A stretch of 64,000 nucleotides of DNA from Bisporella sp. PMI_857 (lineage: Eukaryota > Ascomycota > Leotiomycetes > Helotiales > Helotiaceae): assembly GCA_021307315.1 (NCBI GenBank), contig JAJSPD010000132.1, positions 1 through 64,000 of the forward strand, in the 5' to 3' direction. How positions within the stretch are numbered: the first letter of the stretch is position 1; every line of letters begins with the position of its first letter. Made by a program: the position numbers and the translations under genes. The notes below the pieces were generated by a model, which did not search any database, was not told the origin of the DNA, and saw only the letters and a list, made by a program, of their open reading frames with translations. Shown one piece after another: positions 22,353 to 33,017 of this stretch.

Positions 22353-22940
22353 ATGGTAGGATTTGGTGCCTCTAAAACAGCAAGAGACGGTTTGCTCAAC
22401 GTGGGAAGAAGATATATCAACAGCCGGACAAGGCAATTTTTTGCATTTACTCTCTGGATAAGTGTTTTTCCAAACGTGCCGTTATCCGTCATTCATTCCA
22501 TTATGACATCTGTCGATGGTATTTCTATGTTTGGTTCTAACTTTGGCATCCAACCGGCAAACAGTCAACCTCATCTCGACAACTTTGAAGATTACTCCTT
22601 CACCTTCGGCGCTGCGAACGCGCAAACCCTGTGTAGCCATCGTGAGCTGCAAGAAGTCCTTGATCGTGGGAATCCCGCGGCCGCGATGACAAATATCTCG
22701 AAAGGTCACGCTCAACAGACTCCGGTGCCTCCAACCTCCATTTCATCAAGCTATCATACTGATATTGAGAGCCTCAAAAAGTATGCGCCATCGGGCTTTA
22801 ATTTAGCAGACACTGACCAGACTAGGGATATCATAGAGTTGAAGAGAGAGAGTGAAGCACGAGGGAAAAAGGTTGAGAAGCTTCATGAAATGTTTGTATC
22901 ACTGGTTAATACTGTTGCCAAGCAGGGTGTTGCAGTGTAA
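22353..22940 (+). CDS. Hypothetical protein with C-terminal coiled coil
   Basis: Not recognised. The ORF gives 195 residues; the second in-frame ATG at 22503 (MTSVDGISMFGSNFG) is a likely true start because the first 50 residues are unlike the rest. Residues 155-190 (RDIIELKRESEARGKKVEKL) look like a short coiled coil. The composition is soluble, with Ser/Asn/Gln-rich middle. Its general layout (disordered N-terminus, C-terminal helix) is similar to the 26184-26822 gene, but I see no clear sequence similarity. Confidence 0.35.
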   Translation: MVGFGASKTARDGLLNVGRRYINSRTRQFFAFTLWISVFPNVPLSVIHSIMTSVDGISMFGSNFGIQPANSQPHLDNFEDYSFTFGAANAQTLCSHRELQEVLDRGNPAAAMTNISKGHAQQTPVPPTSISSSYHTDIESLKKYAPSGFNLADTDQTRDIIELKRESEARGKKVEKLHEMFVSLVNTVAKQGVAV

Positions 22941-23688
22941 GTCGTTACACCATTCAAAATAGACTTTAGCTCATCCAACGCTAGTAAGCAAATGATAGGA
23001 GATATGTCACCTGAAAGATCAGAAAGCTTTTTCAGAGGCTTTAAAGAAGAGTTACATAAGATTCCCACGAATCCCAGTAGCAAAGCTTGAGATTTGCGGA
23101 GGGTTGGCACTATGTATTCGGGTCGTTCCAGATAATCTATCTAGTTAGGCATAATTCTATATAGAAAGACGCATTTTAAATTTAACCATTTCATTATTGG
23201 ATACCGTCATGCAACCACGGCCAATCAACTGTGGCACCGCGTCTTTTAAATGTTGCTGTTGCGGACGGAGAAGTGCTTTTGGGAACTCGCTAACAACACC
23301 CCGAGCTGCAAGCCCACACCACCATTTGCAGCTCTGTTGCGACAGCGACAGCCAATAGCGGCGACATCTACTGTATGTAGTAATTACCCATATTTCAGAT
23401 TTGCATCATCATTATTCTGATTTTATCATACACTATGTCAAATGAGCGTCCAACATGGGAAACCCAACCCTAGGTACCAACAACACGAGGAACCAACAAC
23501 GCCACCAACCACCACCGGAGGAGCTGACCACGTAAGGTATCAATACGAGACACCACCAATACAAACACTCACCGGTACATGGAGTCACCAACATAGGAGC
23601 TTGGCAGTAGCCATAAAGCAACGGCATAAGCCGATGTATTCCTGCATTGAGCAATAAAAATCAATAAATCTTTCGTCTACTTTTCTTA
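22941..23688. other. Intergenic, no supported gene
   Basis: Contains a Thr/Pro-rich 71-codon ORF at 23442-23657 made by low-complexity sequence (CCAACAAC-like), not convincing as a gene. Confidence 0.4.
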
Positions 23689-24306
23689 TTGGCGAAAGAC
23701 CGGTATACCGCTGATTACCCTCACAAGATGTCATACCCCTCTGGTAACCCCAAAGTGAACTCCCTCGCGCTTAACAACCAGAATGCGTTTCACCAACTTT
23801 CTCCACACGAAAAGCTGGAGAAGGAAGTCAGCAGGGCCTTTTCGCCGTGCAATCACGACTTTTCAAATGCGGGGTTAGCACAACGATGGAAGAACTTCTA
23901 GAATGAGAAGATTTGTATATTATGGCTCCAAGCGGACGGAAAGGACTAGCCAGAAATCATCCGGTGGTTTGGAGAGAAAGGAATCCCGAAGAGCTATGAT
24001 GCGTTATATGCTGAGTGGGTTAGAGTCAGTAACGAGGTGAGCACCCGACCTTCATATACGTGGTAGGAATATGCTCATCAAATAGGTCAAAGCTATGCAC
24101 GAAGCTGCCAAGCAGCATGAAGCGTTGTGCATCGTAGATTGGAGCCTGGGAATTGAGTCCCGTCCTCCTTGGCATTCGATATCATCTTTGATGAAAAACC
24201 ACGGGAGCAAGGAAAGTTGGACGCCTCTCAGGGTCAAATATGCATGGCATCATGGTGTTTCAGTCCTTCTTCCTGATACCGTCATTCTGTGTGAACCACA
24301 TGAATA
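23689..24306 (+). pseudogene. Hypothetical gene relic with two in-frame TAG codons
   Basis: One frame from 23689 reads MAKDRYTADYPHKMSYPSGN and continues through LSPHEKLEKEVSRAF and AGLAQRWKNF to a TAG. It then stays meaningful (NEKICILWLQADGKD, second TAG, PEIIRWFGEKGIPKSYDALY) up to SNE. A plausible 50-bp intron (GTGAGC..AATAG) then joins VKAMHEAAKQHEAL and a tail ending near 24306. Both stops fit CAG/TGG-to-TAG changes such as RIP would make. I do not recognise the family. The helix-rich segment around RWFGEKGIPKSYDALY resembles a small helix-turn-helix. Confidence 0.45.
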
Positions 24307-26183
24307 AGTTCGTCCCAGCACCGTGTTTTTGCTAGCAATAAGAAGGTATTTCATAGCTGTGTGGAAGCACATCAAGTGGGATTGATGGGATCAAAGGATT
24401 ACTAAGATTAGATTCAATGTGAAACTTTTCATTACATGATGTCGGCTGATTCGCATCTGTGATCTATGGAGCCCTCACAACCTTGAAATCGATCTTCGGA
24501 CTTCTTCGCACCGAAACCAAGTACGGAAGCGCCAGAGAATCTTGGTTTATACCTCGTCTCCGCAGTAGGGGCCATCTCCGCTGTCAAGCTTCTTTCATAT
24601 CCGCCATAGCATCCGCCGTAGCGTGTGCCGTAGCGTGTGCTGTAGCGTGTCATAGCATGTGCCGTAGCGTGTGCCGTGCATGTGCCACGCCCAAGGGTGA
24701 TTGGTCAACCATACTGTCGGGTCGCAAGCTAATCAAGTACTCATCACATGGCTCATTTTCACTAATCATGTTTTTGCCGATTGCAGCTTGCTGCGAAATG
24801 ATTGTTCATCACATCATTTGTATTTCTACGACGCATCTAGATTGGCGACCTGTGGGAACATATTTTAACATGAACCAGTACTATATGCTCGAAAAGGACC
24901 CGTGATTCCCACTCTTAACATACATGACGACTCGTGTCTCTGTGGGACAGGAACCGCATATCCCTTTAGCATGTGGCACTCTCCACTTTGGGTATGGTAC
25001 TAGGGTGCGCCAACATGTGGAAGCATGGGCCGACAGGAGGACCAAGCTGATAGCGGTCGCTAGCTAACTAGACGGTCGATTGTGTGCCTGGTGAAAACTC
25101 CCAGATGTGCTTGTTCTGCGATAAAGTCTACTTAGCTCACATTGACGTTTGTTTAGCATTGATAAATTGATGACATAGCATGGTATGTTGTTTTGGATCA
25201 ATAAGTGATGAACTGATGCACAATTACTGCAACTGCGGGGTTATTCGATCGGGGAAAGTCGCATGCAAAATAATCGATCGTGGGATATTGGCATGCCGAA
25301 ACTTCGATCCTGGGACCATTGAATACGTATCACTCAATCATTGGAATATTCCGGAGGCTGTTTTCCAATCAACATGTTCCAGGAGCTGATAACCCTTGCG
25401 GGATTGATGGACCCTGGGGATAGTGTGGGTGTGATAGCCCTTGAACGCCTCACCTCCCTCACCTCCTGCCACCTTGGATTGCGGCCGCCTTGGATTGCGA
25501 CATTGTATCGTTTGCGGTGTGCCGTCTCCGTTGCGGACTCGGATGGCCAAATTCGTCCATGCTTGCCATGTACAATTTGCAAAAACGGCTGAACTATTCT
25601 CCTGTGAATTCTTGGGGTCAGGTGGTCGATAATTAACTGCTAGAGGGGAAATTATGGATTTTGCATCGACCGAACCCGACCATCTTTCAATGTGATTGTT
25701 TACGATAGAACCATCGTGTCTACGGAACGTAGGCGACAAATTGCTTTGTGGTCGCGATTCTGAGGATGGGTGAAAGGTCCGAGGCGACGCGGGGACAGGA
25801 AATAGAAAGGTTCAGGCATCACCAAGTGTACGGGCATTGCCAAGAGACAATTCAACCTCATTGTTCGTCGTTACTTTGGCTCCACGAACAATAGGTACAT
25901 GCTTTTAGAATTCTCTAAGGAAGACAAAGAATAGAATTTCGAGCGCATGGAGCCATATCATACAATTCATCCCTGGCTCAAAATATGCTGCCGCGCCAGC
26001 CAATGCATATTTTTTCCCTCGCCACTTATGCTAACTCAAGCTGCCTTTCCACACATCCGAGCCCATTAAATAGCATTTGATCATTGTGGCGTCTTGTTGT
26101 TATCCATTTGGTACGGCATGAGAACGACAGGTCTTCGTTGGCTGCATTAGATTAGTTGAGGCGTATCGTGGGAGTTGATGAAC
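24307..26183. other. Intergenic, short tandem repeat, no supported gene
   Basis: Several overlapping short ORFs occur at 25180-25740 on both strands, none with a recognisable domain. At about 24596-24685 an imperfect ~11-bp tandem repeat (GTAGCGTGTGC) is present. Confidence 0.4.
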
Positions 26184-26822
26184 CTACTTGTATTCCAGCT
26201 GCCTGCGGATTTGTGTCCATAGCTTGTTCCCGAGATCTTCATACGCCGCTGTCATCTCCACTAAAAGGTCATTCAACCGTTTCGTCTCGTCATTCAACCG
26301 CTTCGTCTCGTCATTCAACCGCTTCGTATTGTCATTCGACTGCTTCGCCTCGTCATTCAGTCGCTTCGTCTCCTCCTCGATCTTTTTGATCCGATCCAGG
26401 GTTTCCTCTTTGACATCATGTAGTAAGAATTCTACAAGTTCTTTGCCCTGGTGGTGAAGCTTCGAATTTGTTCCATGGCCGACATCGATCGAGAAGGGAG
26501 TTTGTAGAGTATGATCTGGGAGTGGCCCGGCACTGATGTTCTGATTCTCTGGTCCTCGAAATAGGGTGGGATTTGTAGAAGGGAACTGACCGTGATTGTT
26601 GATATTAGATGGTCCAGCCGGCACTCCAGGTGAGCTCAATGTACCAATGTCGAAGAAGGATTCTGGAATGAAATCATTGTCCCAGCGGTTATTGCGAGTG
26701 CCTTGATTTTGTCTTTGGGCCATGGTGTGTTGATGACGCTGAATTTTTCCCGGTGGCACTAAAGTGACTGTACAAGCAGACTGAGAACGAAAGCGAATAG
26801 AGGGTACAGTAATGGAAGACAA
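26184..26822 (-). CDS. Coiled-coil protein with ETKRLND heptad repeats
   Basis: 212 residues from the ATG at 26822; an internal Met (MAQRQNQG) at about residue 34 is an alternative start. The N-terminal two thirds are disordered (Asn/Pro/Gly-rich). Residues 150-185 contain a heptad repeated about five times (ETKRLND, EAKQSND, NTKRLND, ETKRLND, ETKRLND), encoded by a 21-bp tandem repeat, followed by LLVEMTAAYEDLGNKLW. The pattern predicts a parallel coiled coil. The function is unknown. The 21-bp array is a source of copy-number variation in steps of two helical turns. Confidence 0.5.
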   Translation of the reverse strand: MSSITVPSIRFRSQSACTVTLVPPGKIQRHQHTMAQRQNQGTRNNRWDNDFIPESFFDIGTLSSPGVPAGPSNINNHGQFPSTNPTLFRGPENQNISAGPLPDHTLQTPFSIDVGHGTNSKLHHQGKELVEFLLHDVKEETLDRIKKIEEETKRLNDEAKQSNDNTKRLNDETKRLNDETKRLNDLLVEMTAAYEDLGNKLWTQIRRQLEYK

Positions 26823-27154
26823 TCGTGTTACTCCTCACAATTGAGACACTGGTTCGAGCCCTCGAAAATTCTCGTGGAAGATTGCACCTACTCCTGTACA
26901 GCACCCACATATCAGTTGACTGAACTTGTATGCGACCAGGATATGCTTAGCGTTATCACTTCCATCGACGATACGCGCGCTTTGCTCCGAAGGTCGTATT
27001 TACCATGCTGACAACTGAACTTGGAGGAAGTGGGTCTATGAACGAGGTGCAGTACTTCTACACTAGCTTGTGGAATAGGATATCGAGAACGGCGCTGACA
27101 CAGGAAGCTTGACAGAGTTGAGTTAGATATCTCCGTGTCAATGCTAGGCACCTG

Positions 27155-28651
27155 ATGACCCCACCCCTGGCAGCCGAAACCAACTCGGTATGTGCGCACC
27201 AGGGGGGCAGTATCCTTCCATGCGGCAAGAACGGTCTTCGGGCTCCTGAAGTCAGCAAAGATGACCGCCATGGAGCCCTTCCTTTCTTTATAATGTGTGA
27301 CCGTAGGAATGTCCTCAACGCCGACTTCCCCGGTATCATGAGTATTGAGGACGCCAAGAGTCAACTTCAGAGGGAGCGAGAAGCGTACGTTCAGGCTCAT
27401 CTCACTGACCCTAAGTCGAAAAAGCTGAGACGACGCATCCAGAATCGAATCAATAAATACGTATCCCGCTGGAAGACGTCGTTCTATCTTGAGACAACCG
27501 AGGACTACCATATATTAGCATGCGAAATCCAAGACATGCGTGAGGGCCGAGCCAAGAGACGAGAGGGAAGACCAAGAAGACCCGATGACCGATCCAAGAG
27601 GCGTACGAGCAAGCGGCTGGCAGAAAAACGTCGACAGCCGGAGGACGTAGCAGCTCCGGAGGAAGACAACTTGTTTGATTCCACCATAGCCCTCGATTTC
27701 GCCCAGTTTGACAACGTACCACCTTCCGAGGAGGAAGTCAATATCAGCACCGAGGCCACCACCAGCCGTGCTGCAGTTACCTCAAGCGGGGACGAATTTC
27801 TGCACGGCATATCAAACGGGGTCGATAGAACTCCTGATACGAGCTCGAGCAGCTTGTTCGACCTCTACAACTCACAGACCTTGAGTCAATACTCCCATCT
27901 ACCATCACTGGCCGACGAATCATGGTATTATTCAGTCGACATGAATGACCCCGCCTCCATTTCGGGGATGCTCCATTCTGAAACGAATCTAGCCGGTGAT
28001 AGATGGGTTAGATCTTTACAACACGACCTATATGACGGAAATCCTTTGGATGTGGAGTGGCAAAGCGACCTTGCGAGCTTCTGTGCTTCGCATGTACTTT
28101 CAGGAAACGGAGATGGTTGGAGCGGGACAAACACTTGCGAGCCAGCGTCGAATCGATCAGTCGCAGCAACGAATGGGCTGGCAATGACGCCACGGGGGAG
28201 CCTCGATTTACACGACGCGATCATGTCTATGAGTAGTAATGTTGATGGTTGCACTCAAACGCAGTCATCAGAAGTGCCCCTCCCGCGAGACAGAGTTAAC
28301 GGAACACAACAACCGAGGGAATTTGATCAGACGCAACTATACATCGTGGCAGCCGAGCTGAAGTCTCAGCTACTGGAAAGGAGAAAGAATGCTATTCCAA
28401 AAGGGCCCGTCTCAACTAGTCGACCTCCACTAGTAAAGCAGCAGGATTTGGCTCCCTTGATTGAGCAATGCTTGAGTGCGCTGAGACGACCCACTCCTCA
28501 CATGTCGAAAGACAAAACAAATGGACCTAGCCTGGAGGATAGAAGAACAGTCCCACAATACAGAACAGAGGTGCGGTTGCAAATGACAATTGAATACCTT
28601 TGGAACGCGGTGAGAGTTGAGTCTTGCCGCGTTCCTTCCTGTGTCAGTTAG
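27155..28651 (+). CDS. 498-residue hypothetical, possibly nuclear, bZIP-like basic stretch
   Basis: Long open frame. Residues 88-105 (KKLRRRIQNRINKYVSRWK) resemble the basic region of fungal bZIP factors: the N-x(6)-S-R spacing is kept, but the two alanines are replaced and no leucine zipper follows. Residues 130-160 are again strongly basic (RRPDDRSKRRTSKRLAEKRR), consistent with a nuclear signal. The rest is Ser/Asp-rich and probably disordered. The last residues run past a possible donor (GCG|GTGAGAG near 28610), so the true C-terminus may be spliced differently. The start could be the second Met at about residue 47 (MCDRRNVL) or residue 61 (MSIEDAKSQLQREREAYVQ). I would call it a putative nuclear protein of unknown function. 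Confidence 0.5.
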   Translation: MTPPLAAETNSVCAHQGGSILPCGKNGLRAPEVSKDDRHGALPFFIMCDRRNVLNADFPGIMSIEDAKSQLQREREAYVQAHLTDPKSKKLRRRIQNRINKYVSRWKTSFYLETTEDYHILACEIQDMREGRAKRREGRPRRPDDRSKRRTSKRLAEKRRQPEDVAAPEEDNLFDSTIALDFAQFDNVPPSEEEVNISTEATTSRAAVTSSGDEFLHGISNGVDRTPDTSSSSLFDLYNSQTLSQYSHLPSLADESWYYSVDMNDPASISGMLHSETNLAGDRWVRSLQHDLYDGNPLDVEWQSDLASFCASHVLSGNGDGWSGTNTCEPASNRSVAATNGLAMTPRGSLDLHDAIMSMSSNVDGCTQTQSSEVPLPRDRVNGTQQPREFDQTQLYIVAAELKSQLLERRKNAIPKGPVSTSRPPLVKQQDLAPLIEQCLSALRRPTPHMSKDKTNGPSLEDRRTVPQYRTEVRLQMTIEYLWNAVRVESCRVPSCVS

Positions 28652-29289
28652 TTATCAATCTGCGAGGCGATATGCCGATCCCAGTTCATACAAAAGGTTT
28701 CTCATGCAGTCATTATCTTGTACCTCATATGTAAGTGACAAGTACGAAATTCATGTACAAAGAAGAGACATGTGTATCAGATCTCCAGCCATGTGCAAAC
28801 GCGAAGTGGAGAGTCATGCCTGAGGCATAAATTATAGAATTCCGCCCCCCTTTCACCAGTTTGGACGGATGAAAATGACATAAGCAACCCTTGCTCAGAC
28901 ATAAAACAGCTACTAACTTACTAACCTTAGTGAGTCTTTTATCTCTGTTCCATTGTTGACACCTAAGAATGCTTTCCTAATCGTAATAGCAAAAATTTCC
29001 GAATTCTATAAGAAATAAGTTGTCCTCTTGACTGGCAGGTTTCAACTCGGGGTTTTGCCAAGCATTACAGCCGGGCACGAACCAGTTCTGCAACCAAGCA
29101 ACCCACACCAGAAATCAAGTTTGTTGCTACCATGGCGTCTAAACACGGTCTTAGTGACGCTGAAGACTCTCTAACAAATCGTGTAAAGAGCTCCAAAACA
29201 TCGGCTGCGCGTTCTGCTACGCACGCAGAAATCAATTCCACCATGCCAAGCTTCAAAGTCCATTACCCTCCACTCGATTCAAAGCACAA
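28652..29289. other. Intergenic, no supported gene
   Basis: Short ORFs only. Confidence 0.4.
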
Positions 29290-29691
29290 ACAATTGGGGA
29301 GGGAGGAAGAGTCTGCGAACGTGCTGAATTCCTGTGGTCGGCTTTCGCAGCCAAAGGGGCATATCCTAGTGAGCTAGCCCAGTATTTTTCAATTGTGCCG
29401 TTTGAAGGCCGGAATAGCATGAAGAAATACGACAATTTCATTAGGAAGTGTTCACATTTTCGTGCTGCAAGAAGGTTGCTGACGAGTGATATAGCTCAAG
29501 GTGATGCCTATGACTATCACCATTTTGTCGATGTTAGATTGCCAGACACATCTAACACGGGAGGGAAGAATAATAAAGGCTTTGGACTTGTGAGAATCGT
29601 ACAGGTTAGGGCGCGAAATGCACAAAATGTGTACACATTAGTAAGCACATACTCGACTGAGACACGGGTTCAACTTGTGGGGGCTCTTTAA
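29290..29691 (+). pseudogene. Hypothetical ORF fragment upstream of the HET relic
   Basis: The frame reads GGRVCERAEFLWSAFAAKGA, then YPSELAQYFSIVPFEGRNSM and KKYDNFIRKC, and ends after STETRVQLVGAL. The frame remains readable past the stop (VYNTSPPGGCKTF). Not recognised. A separate frame from ATG 29132 overlaps its start, so a spliced N-terminus is possible. It may be a truncated gene or a piece of transposon-derived coding sequence. Confidence 0.3.
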
Positions 29692-29830
29692 GTGTATAAC
29701 ACGTCACCACCTGGAGGGTGCAAGACTTTTCGCGCTAAGCATAAGGTTAGTCAAAATGTCGCTGATGTATCGAGGCAAGTCAATCTCTTCATCAAGATGT
29801 TCAACAAGTAGCTGAGGTAGAGTGCGAAAA

Positions 29831-30662
29831 CTACAGATCGGTATCGTCCCTCGACATCTCACGGAGCGAAATCCGCTTACTCTTCTTCGAAATCACGGCC
29901 GAACATGGCCCAATACGTCTCAACTTAATCTACGCATCTTTAAACCACTGGAAGCCTGATTACGTCTCCTTTCGCGACCAGAACTTGTCAATTATGAGCA
30001 GCTCTCAGCTGTCCGAAGCCTGAAGCGACCGGCTCGCCGCGACAGAGCGCGAGATAAGCAATACTATCACCAGGTTTACCTGGTGGGACTACATCTGCCT
30101 AAGCTATACATGGGGAGACTTCGCGGGGCAGAAGGCAACAATCTTCCTGGACGGTACTGCCACGGCTGTGAGCAAGCATTTAGAGGCGGCTCTATGAGAT
30201 TCACAAGAGACCCTCGAATGCCAACTCAGCATGAAAGTCTGGGTAGACGCTCTGTGTATCAATCAGGCCGACATCGGTGACCGGAATAGCCACGTCTTAC
30301 GTGTGGTCCAGGTAGAGTTGTGGCTCATGTTTCGGAAGGAATACTGGTCTCGACTGTGGATTATCCAGGAGCTAGCGGTCAGCCCTATGACATCGCCTGT
30401 CCACCGAGGAGAGTCTGTGTTCCACCTATCGACTCTCCAAGCTATCGGAGATATTCTTGCCACCTATTCCGAGTCTAGACCATCCTCGAACTCCGAAATC
30501 TGGGAGGGGCTGAGGCCGAGATTGGACCTCTTGGCATGGATTACACTTTGGAGGATACTAGAGCGGGGTGACATAGAACAAGGCGGAAAGCGATTGTGCG
30601 GACCTGGAATGCACATAAAAAGTGTTGAAGACGAGGTGCGACATCGGAGACGCAGAATCTGA
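29831..30662 (+). pseudogene. HET-domain protein relic 1
   Basis: The frame starts LDISRSEIRLLFFEI, as many HET proteins do, then passes a TGA and reads WWDYICLSYTWGD and FLDGTATAVSKHLEAAL. After another TGA (near 30197) it gives MKVWVDALCINQADIGDRNS and YWSRLWIIQELAV. These are the three signature blocks of the HET domain (Y-x-x-L-S-Y-x-W-G; W-I/V-D-x-L-C-I-N-Q; R-x-W-x-x-Q-E). HET domains act in heterokaryon-incompatibility cell death. The stops fit CGA-to-TGA change by RIP. No effector or sensor domain can be read behind it. Confidence 0.82.
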
Positions 30663-31150
30663 TTCGTTGGAGGTGGAACGCATATACGAACCAGAAGGCC
30701 CAAGGCATATTGGAGGTTGCTTCTCAACGTTATACCAAAAGTCGATTGTGCAAGAAACGGGACCTCCATAGCGCTCGCCAGGGATCTCACAGAGAAGCAT
30801 TGTTGCAGTCTCGGCCTAGTCCAGTGAATGTTGGGTTGGGTCTGGATCTGGATGGCTTTGGTCCGCTATCTAGAGGATTGTTACGGGAGGATCCAGAAGA
30901 TGGCCGGGAGTCAACGTAGAATCGTATGCACATTGATCTACATTTTCCGATACAATGAGGGGATAGATTTGACACAATATAGGGCCTTCTTTCACATGTC
31001 ACGGAGATTTGCAACGCCTCGAAAAACGCGCTGCACACAGATCTATACTCCGCAGCCAGAAATCTACCTTAACGTGGCGGAGCTGTGCCCTAATTTTAAC
31101 CACTTAGGTCATGATGATGACTACACCTACTATTATAACAAGGACGAGAG

Positions 31151-31461
31151 CAATAATGCTTACAGAGAACTCATAAACCGTCGTGAGATCAGACTTCTTG
31201 TTTTGTACCCAAAATTTTGAAACAAAGTTGATCTGAAAGGGCAACTTTTTCATGTCAGTTTGGATAACCCTGGCGAATTGCCGAAAAGTGGTTATCGAGC
31301 AGTTTCATACGATGAGGAACTACAACCAAATTTCATTTTTGAAGACACCGGAAGGATATATCTGCCTTACACCCTCGCTTTTCGAAATTTTGCTTCGTCT
31401 CCGCGGGGAAGGTGGGTGGCGGTATTTATGGGAGAAATCTTCCGCTCCGCGACTGCTCTCT
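31151..31461 (+). pseudogene. HET-domain relic 2, truncated N-terminus
   Basis: The frame reads AYRELINRREIRLLVLYP, TGA, LKGQLFHVSLDNPG, GYRAVSYDEELQPNFIFE and DTGRIYLPYTLAFRNFASS. This is a second copy of the opening of a HET domain (E-I-R-L-L ... Y-x-A-V-S-Y). The W-G normally following S-Y is lost and the rest of the domain is absent. It lies about 0.5 kb downstream of relic 1, so the two may derive from a tandem duplication. Confidence 0.7.
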
Positions 31462-31698
31462 AGGCTTACGTGGGCGATGGCGATGCGGCAGTAGGCATAA
31501 ATCACAGAGCGGATGCACCGATCAATAATTCTCTTCGACATTCAAAATGGCACACTCATGCTCAAACATCCCAGCTTGAAAGAACGGATGCTTCTCCTAG
31601 ACATTGCGCGGAGCTATAAATGCCGGCCGCCTCGACCTAGAAGCCTCATGGGGTATATCAATTACTAGATTGTCTACAGAGGTCAGGCAGTTTTTTAT

Positions 31699-32849
31699 TT
31701 ATAGTTTTTTTTTTTTTTTTTGAAAGGACCTAGGCGTACCTTGAATGCCGGCTTGTGATTGCCACGTCGGATCAGTGATGAATACGGCGAACTCTTTCAT
31801 GCTTGTGTCTATTTCTCTCGCCCTCGCAAAATGCTCGTTGATTAAATCCTTAACATACTCAATGTCGTTCTCGGTATCTCTCATTATGCTCACTACTTTG
31901 GGTTTCGGTACTGCTTGAAGGAGAACGAAGCGTAATTGGGATGGGCGGCGACAACTACCTCGGCCGCTTAGACTTTCAAACCACTCGAAAAGCTGGACTT
32001 CTATGACTCTATGATCAAGACAAGATACGCTATAGGGTGGGCTAAAATGCCCTTCAGCATCTATCTGGAGCCTGACAGCTATCACGGGTGTGGGTAGGAG
32101 AGGTGCCGGTCGTACACCATTGTTGAATTGACAGAAACCTGGTAGGCGAGTACCTGGTTGCTGCATTACGGGTATTTGTAGAGTTGTAACGACGCGCGAC
32201 TGCTTTCGCCGGAGTTTTGGAGTAGTGATATATATTTGCCGAGGCTTGTAATACAGCACAGTGGGATACCCGTATGTCCTGCAAGTCTCCCCATCTCTTA
32301 TAGCCAAGTGCACACAGCGATCGCCTGCGATACCATGTCCTGTATAAACTCTTCGAATAGAATGACCACCAGCGGTAATCATCACCATCCCACCTTGTGC
32401 GCTGTTTCTATCAATGAAGACTCCAATAGCATCCGGATGTACCCGGATCGATTCACCTATAATTTCACTTTCCTCAAATCTCACATATTTACGGTCGTCT
32501 ACCTGCGACACCCAAGGGTAAGTTATATGTCCTGAATGATATTGTTGGGGCGTGTTACCATTTGCAAGGCCCAGTATTTGAGTTTCTCCCTATCCTTTGT
32601 GCGCTGTGGAATATCCCAAGGCCTTGAGCTTCTGTGTGTAGGCTTCGGGATGTTCAGGAGGGTACCAAATAGACTGAGAGGTGGCGGCGTGTAACCAGAT
32701 ACGGGTAAGCTCGAATACTCAGGATGTCCTGCATAGAATTCATGATTCGCGTGAGGTGTGAGAGATTGTATCTTCTCATTACTCTCAGGATTCTTCTGAT
32801 TCTCGGGGCCGGCCTTTCGGAGATTGAAAGCTTCCGCTCCGGAATCCAT
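31699..32849 (-). CDS. Hypothetical protein in two frames (exon or frameshift), poly-Lys end
   Basis: An upstream frame (32849-32523, starting MDSGAEAFNLRKAGPENQKN and ending NNIIQDI) and a downstream frame (from about 32515, VSQVDDRKYVRFEESEI, to 31699) adjoin with a one-base offset and no clear intron, so a frameshift is possible. The downstream part contains beta-rich segments (GGMVMITAGGHSIRRVYTG) and a helical end (YVKDLINEHFARAREIDTS). Not recognised. The C-terminal run of Lys is encoded by an 18-base A tract (T on plus, about 31705-31722). This could be a slippage-prone end or the poly(A) of a retroposed copy. Confidence 0.4.
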
Positions 32850-32864
32850 CTACTACAACTCGTA

Positions 32865-33015
32865 CAGTAGGGTGCAAAAAGTGACGGACCCCCTGCTTGC
32901 TAGCGCGGTTGCTTCAGGGGAGTAAAAATACGTACATTAAAAACTGCAGCCCTGAAATTGCGTATATACAGTCACGCTAGCAAGCAGGGGGTCCGTCACT
33001 TTTTGCACCCTACTG
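32865..33015. mobile_element. 151-bp MITE with ~43-bp near-perfect TIRs, TA target
   Basis: The ends read CAGTAGGGTGCAAAAAGTGA and then CGGACCCCCTGCTTGCTAGCG in inverted orientation, without a mismatch over about 42 bp. The loop is about 65 bp. TA flanks both sides (32863-32864, 33016-33017). TIR sequence and TA target are typical of Tc1/mariner-class MITEs, and identity of the arms indicates recent insertion or strong selection for hairpin structure. It lies 14 bp upstream of the start codon of the minus-strand gene ending at 32849, so it sits in that gene's promoter. Confidence 0.93.
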
Positions 33016-33017
33016 TA

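Noticed and set aside
26156..26457. Plus-strand Ser/Arg/Phe repeat ORFs (STASSRH-like, NRFVSSF-like)
   Set aside because: Antisense of the 21-bp coiled-coil repeat; the minus strand gives a sensible heptad protein.
26845..26875. tRNA-like GGTTCGAGCCC box
   Set aside because: No matching acceptor, D or anticodon arms could be folded around it. No tRNA or rRNA gene was found in the window.
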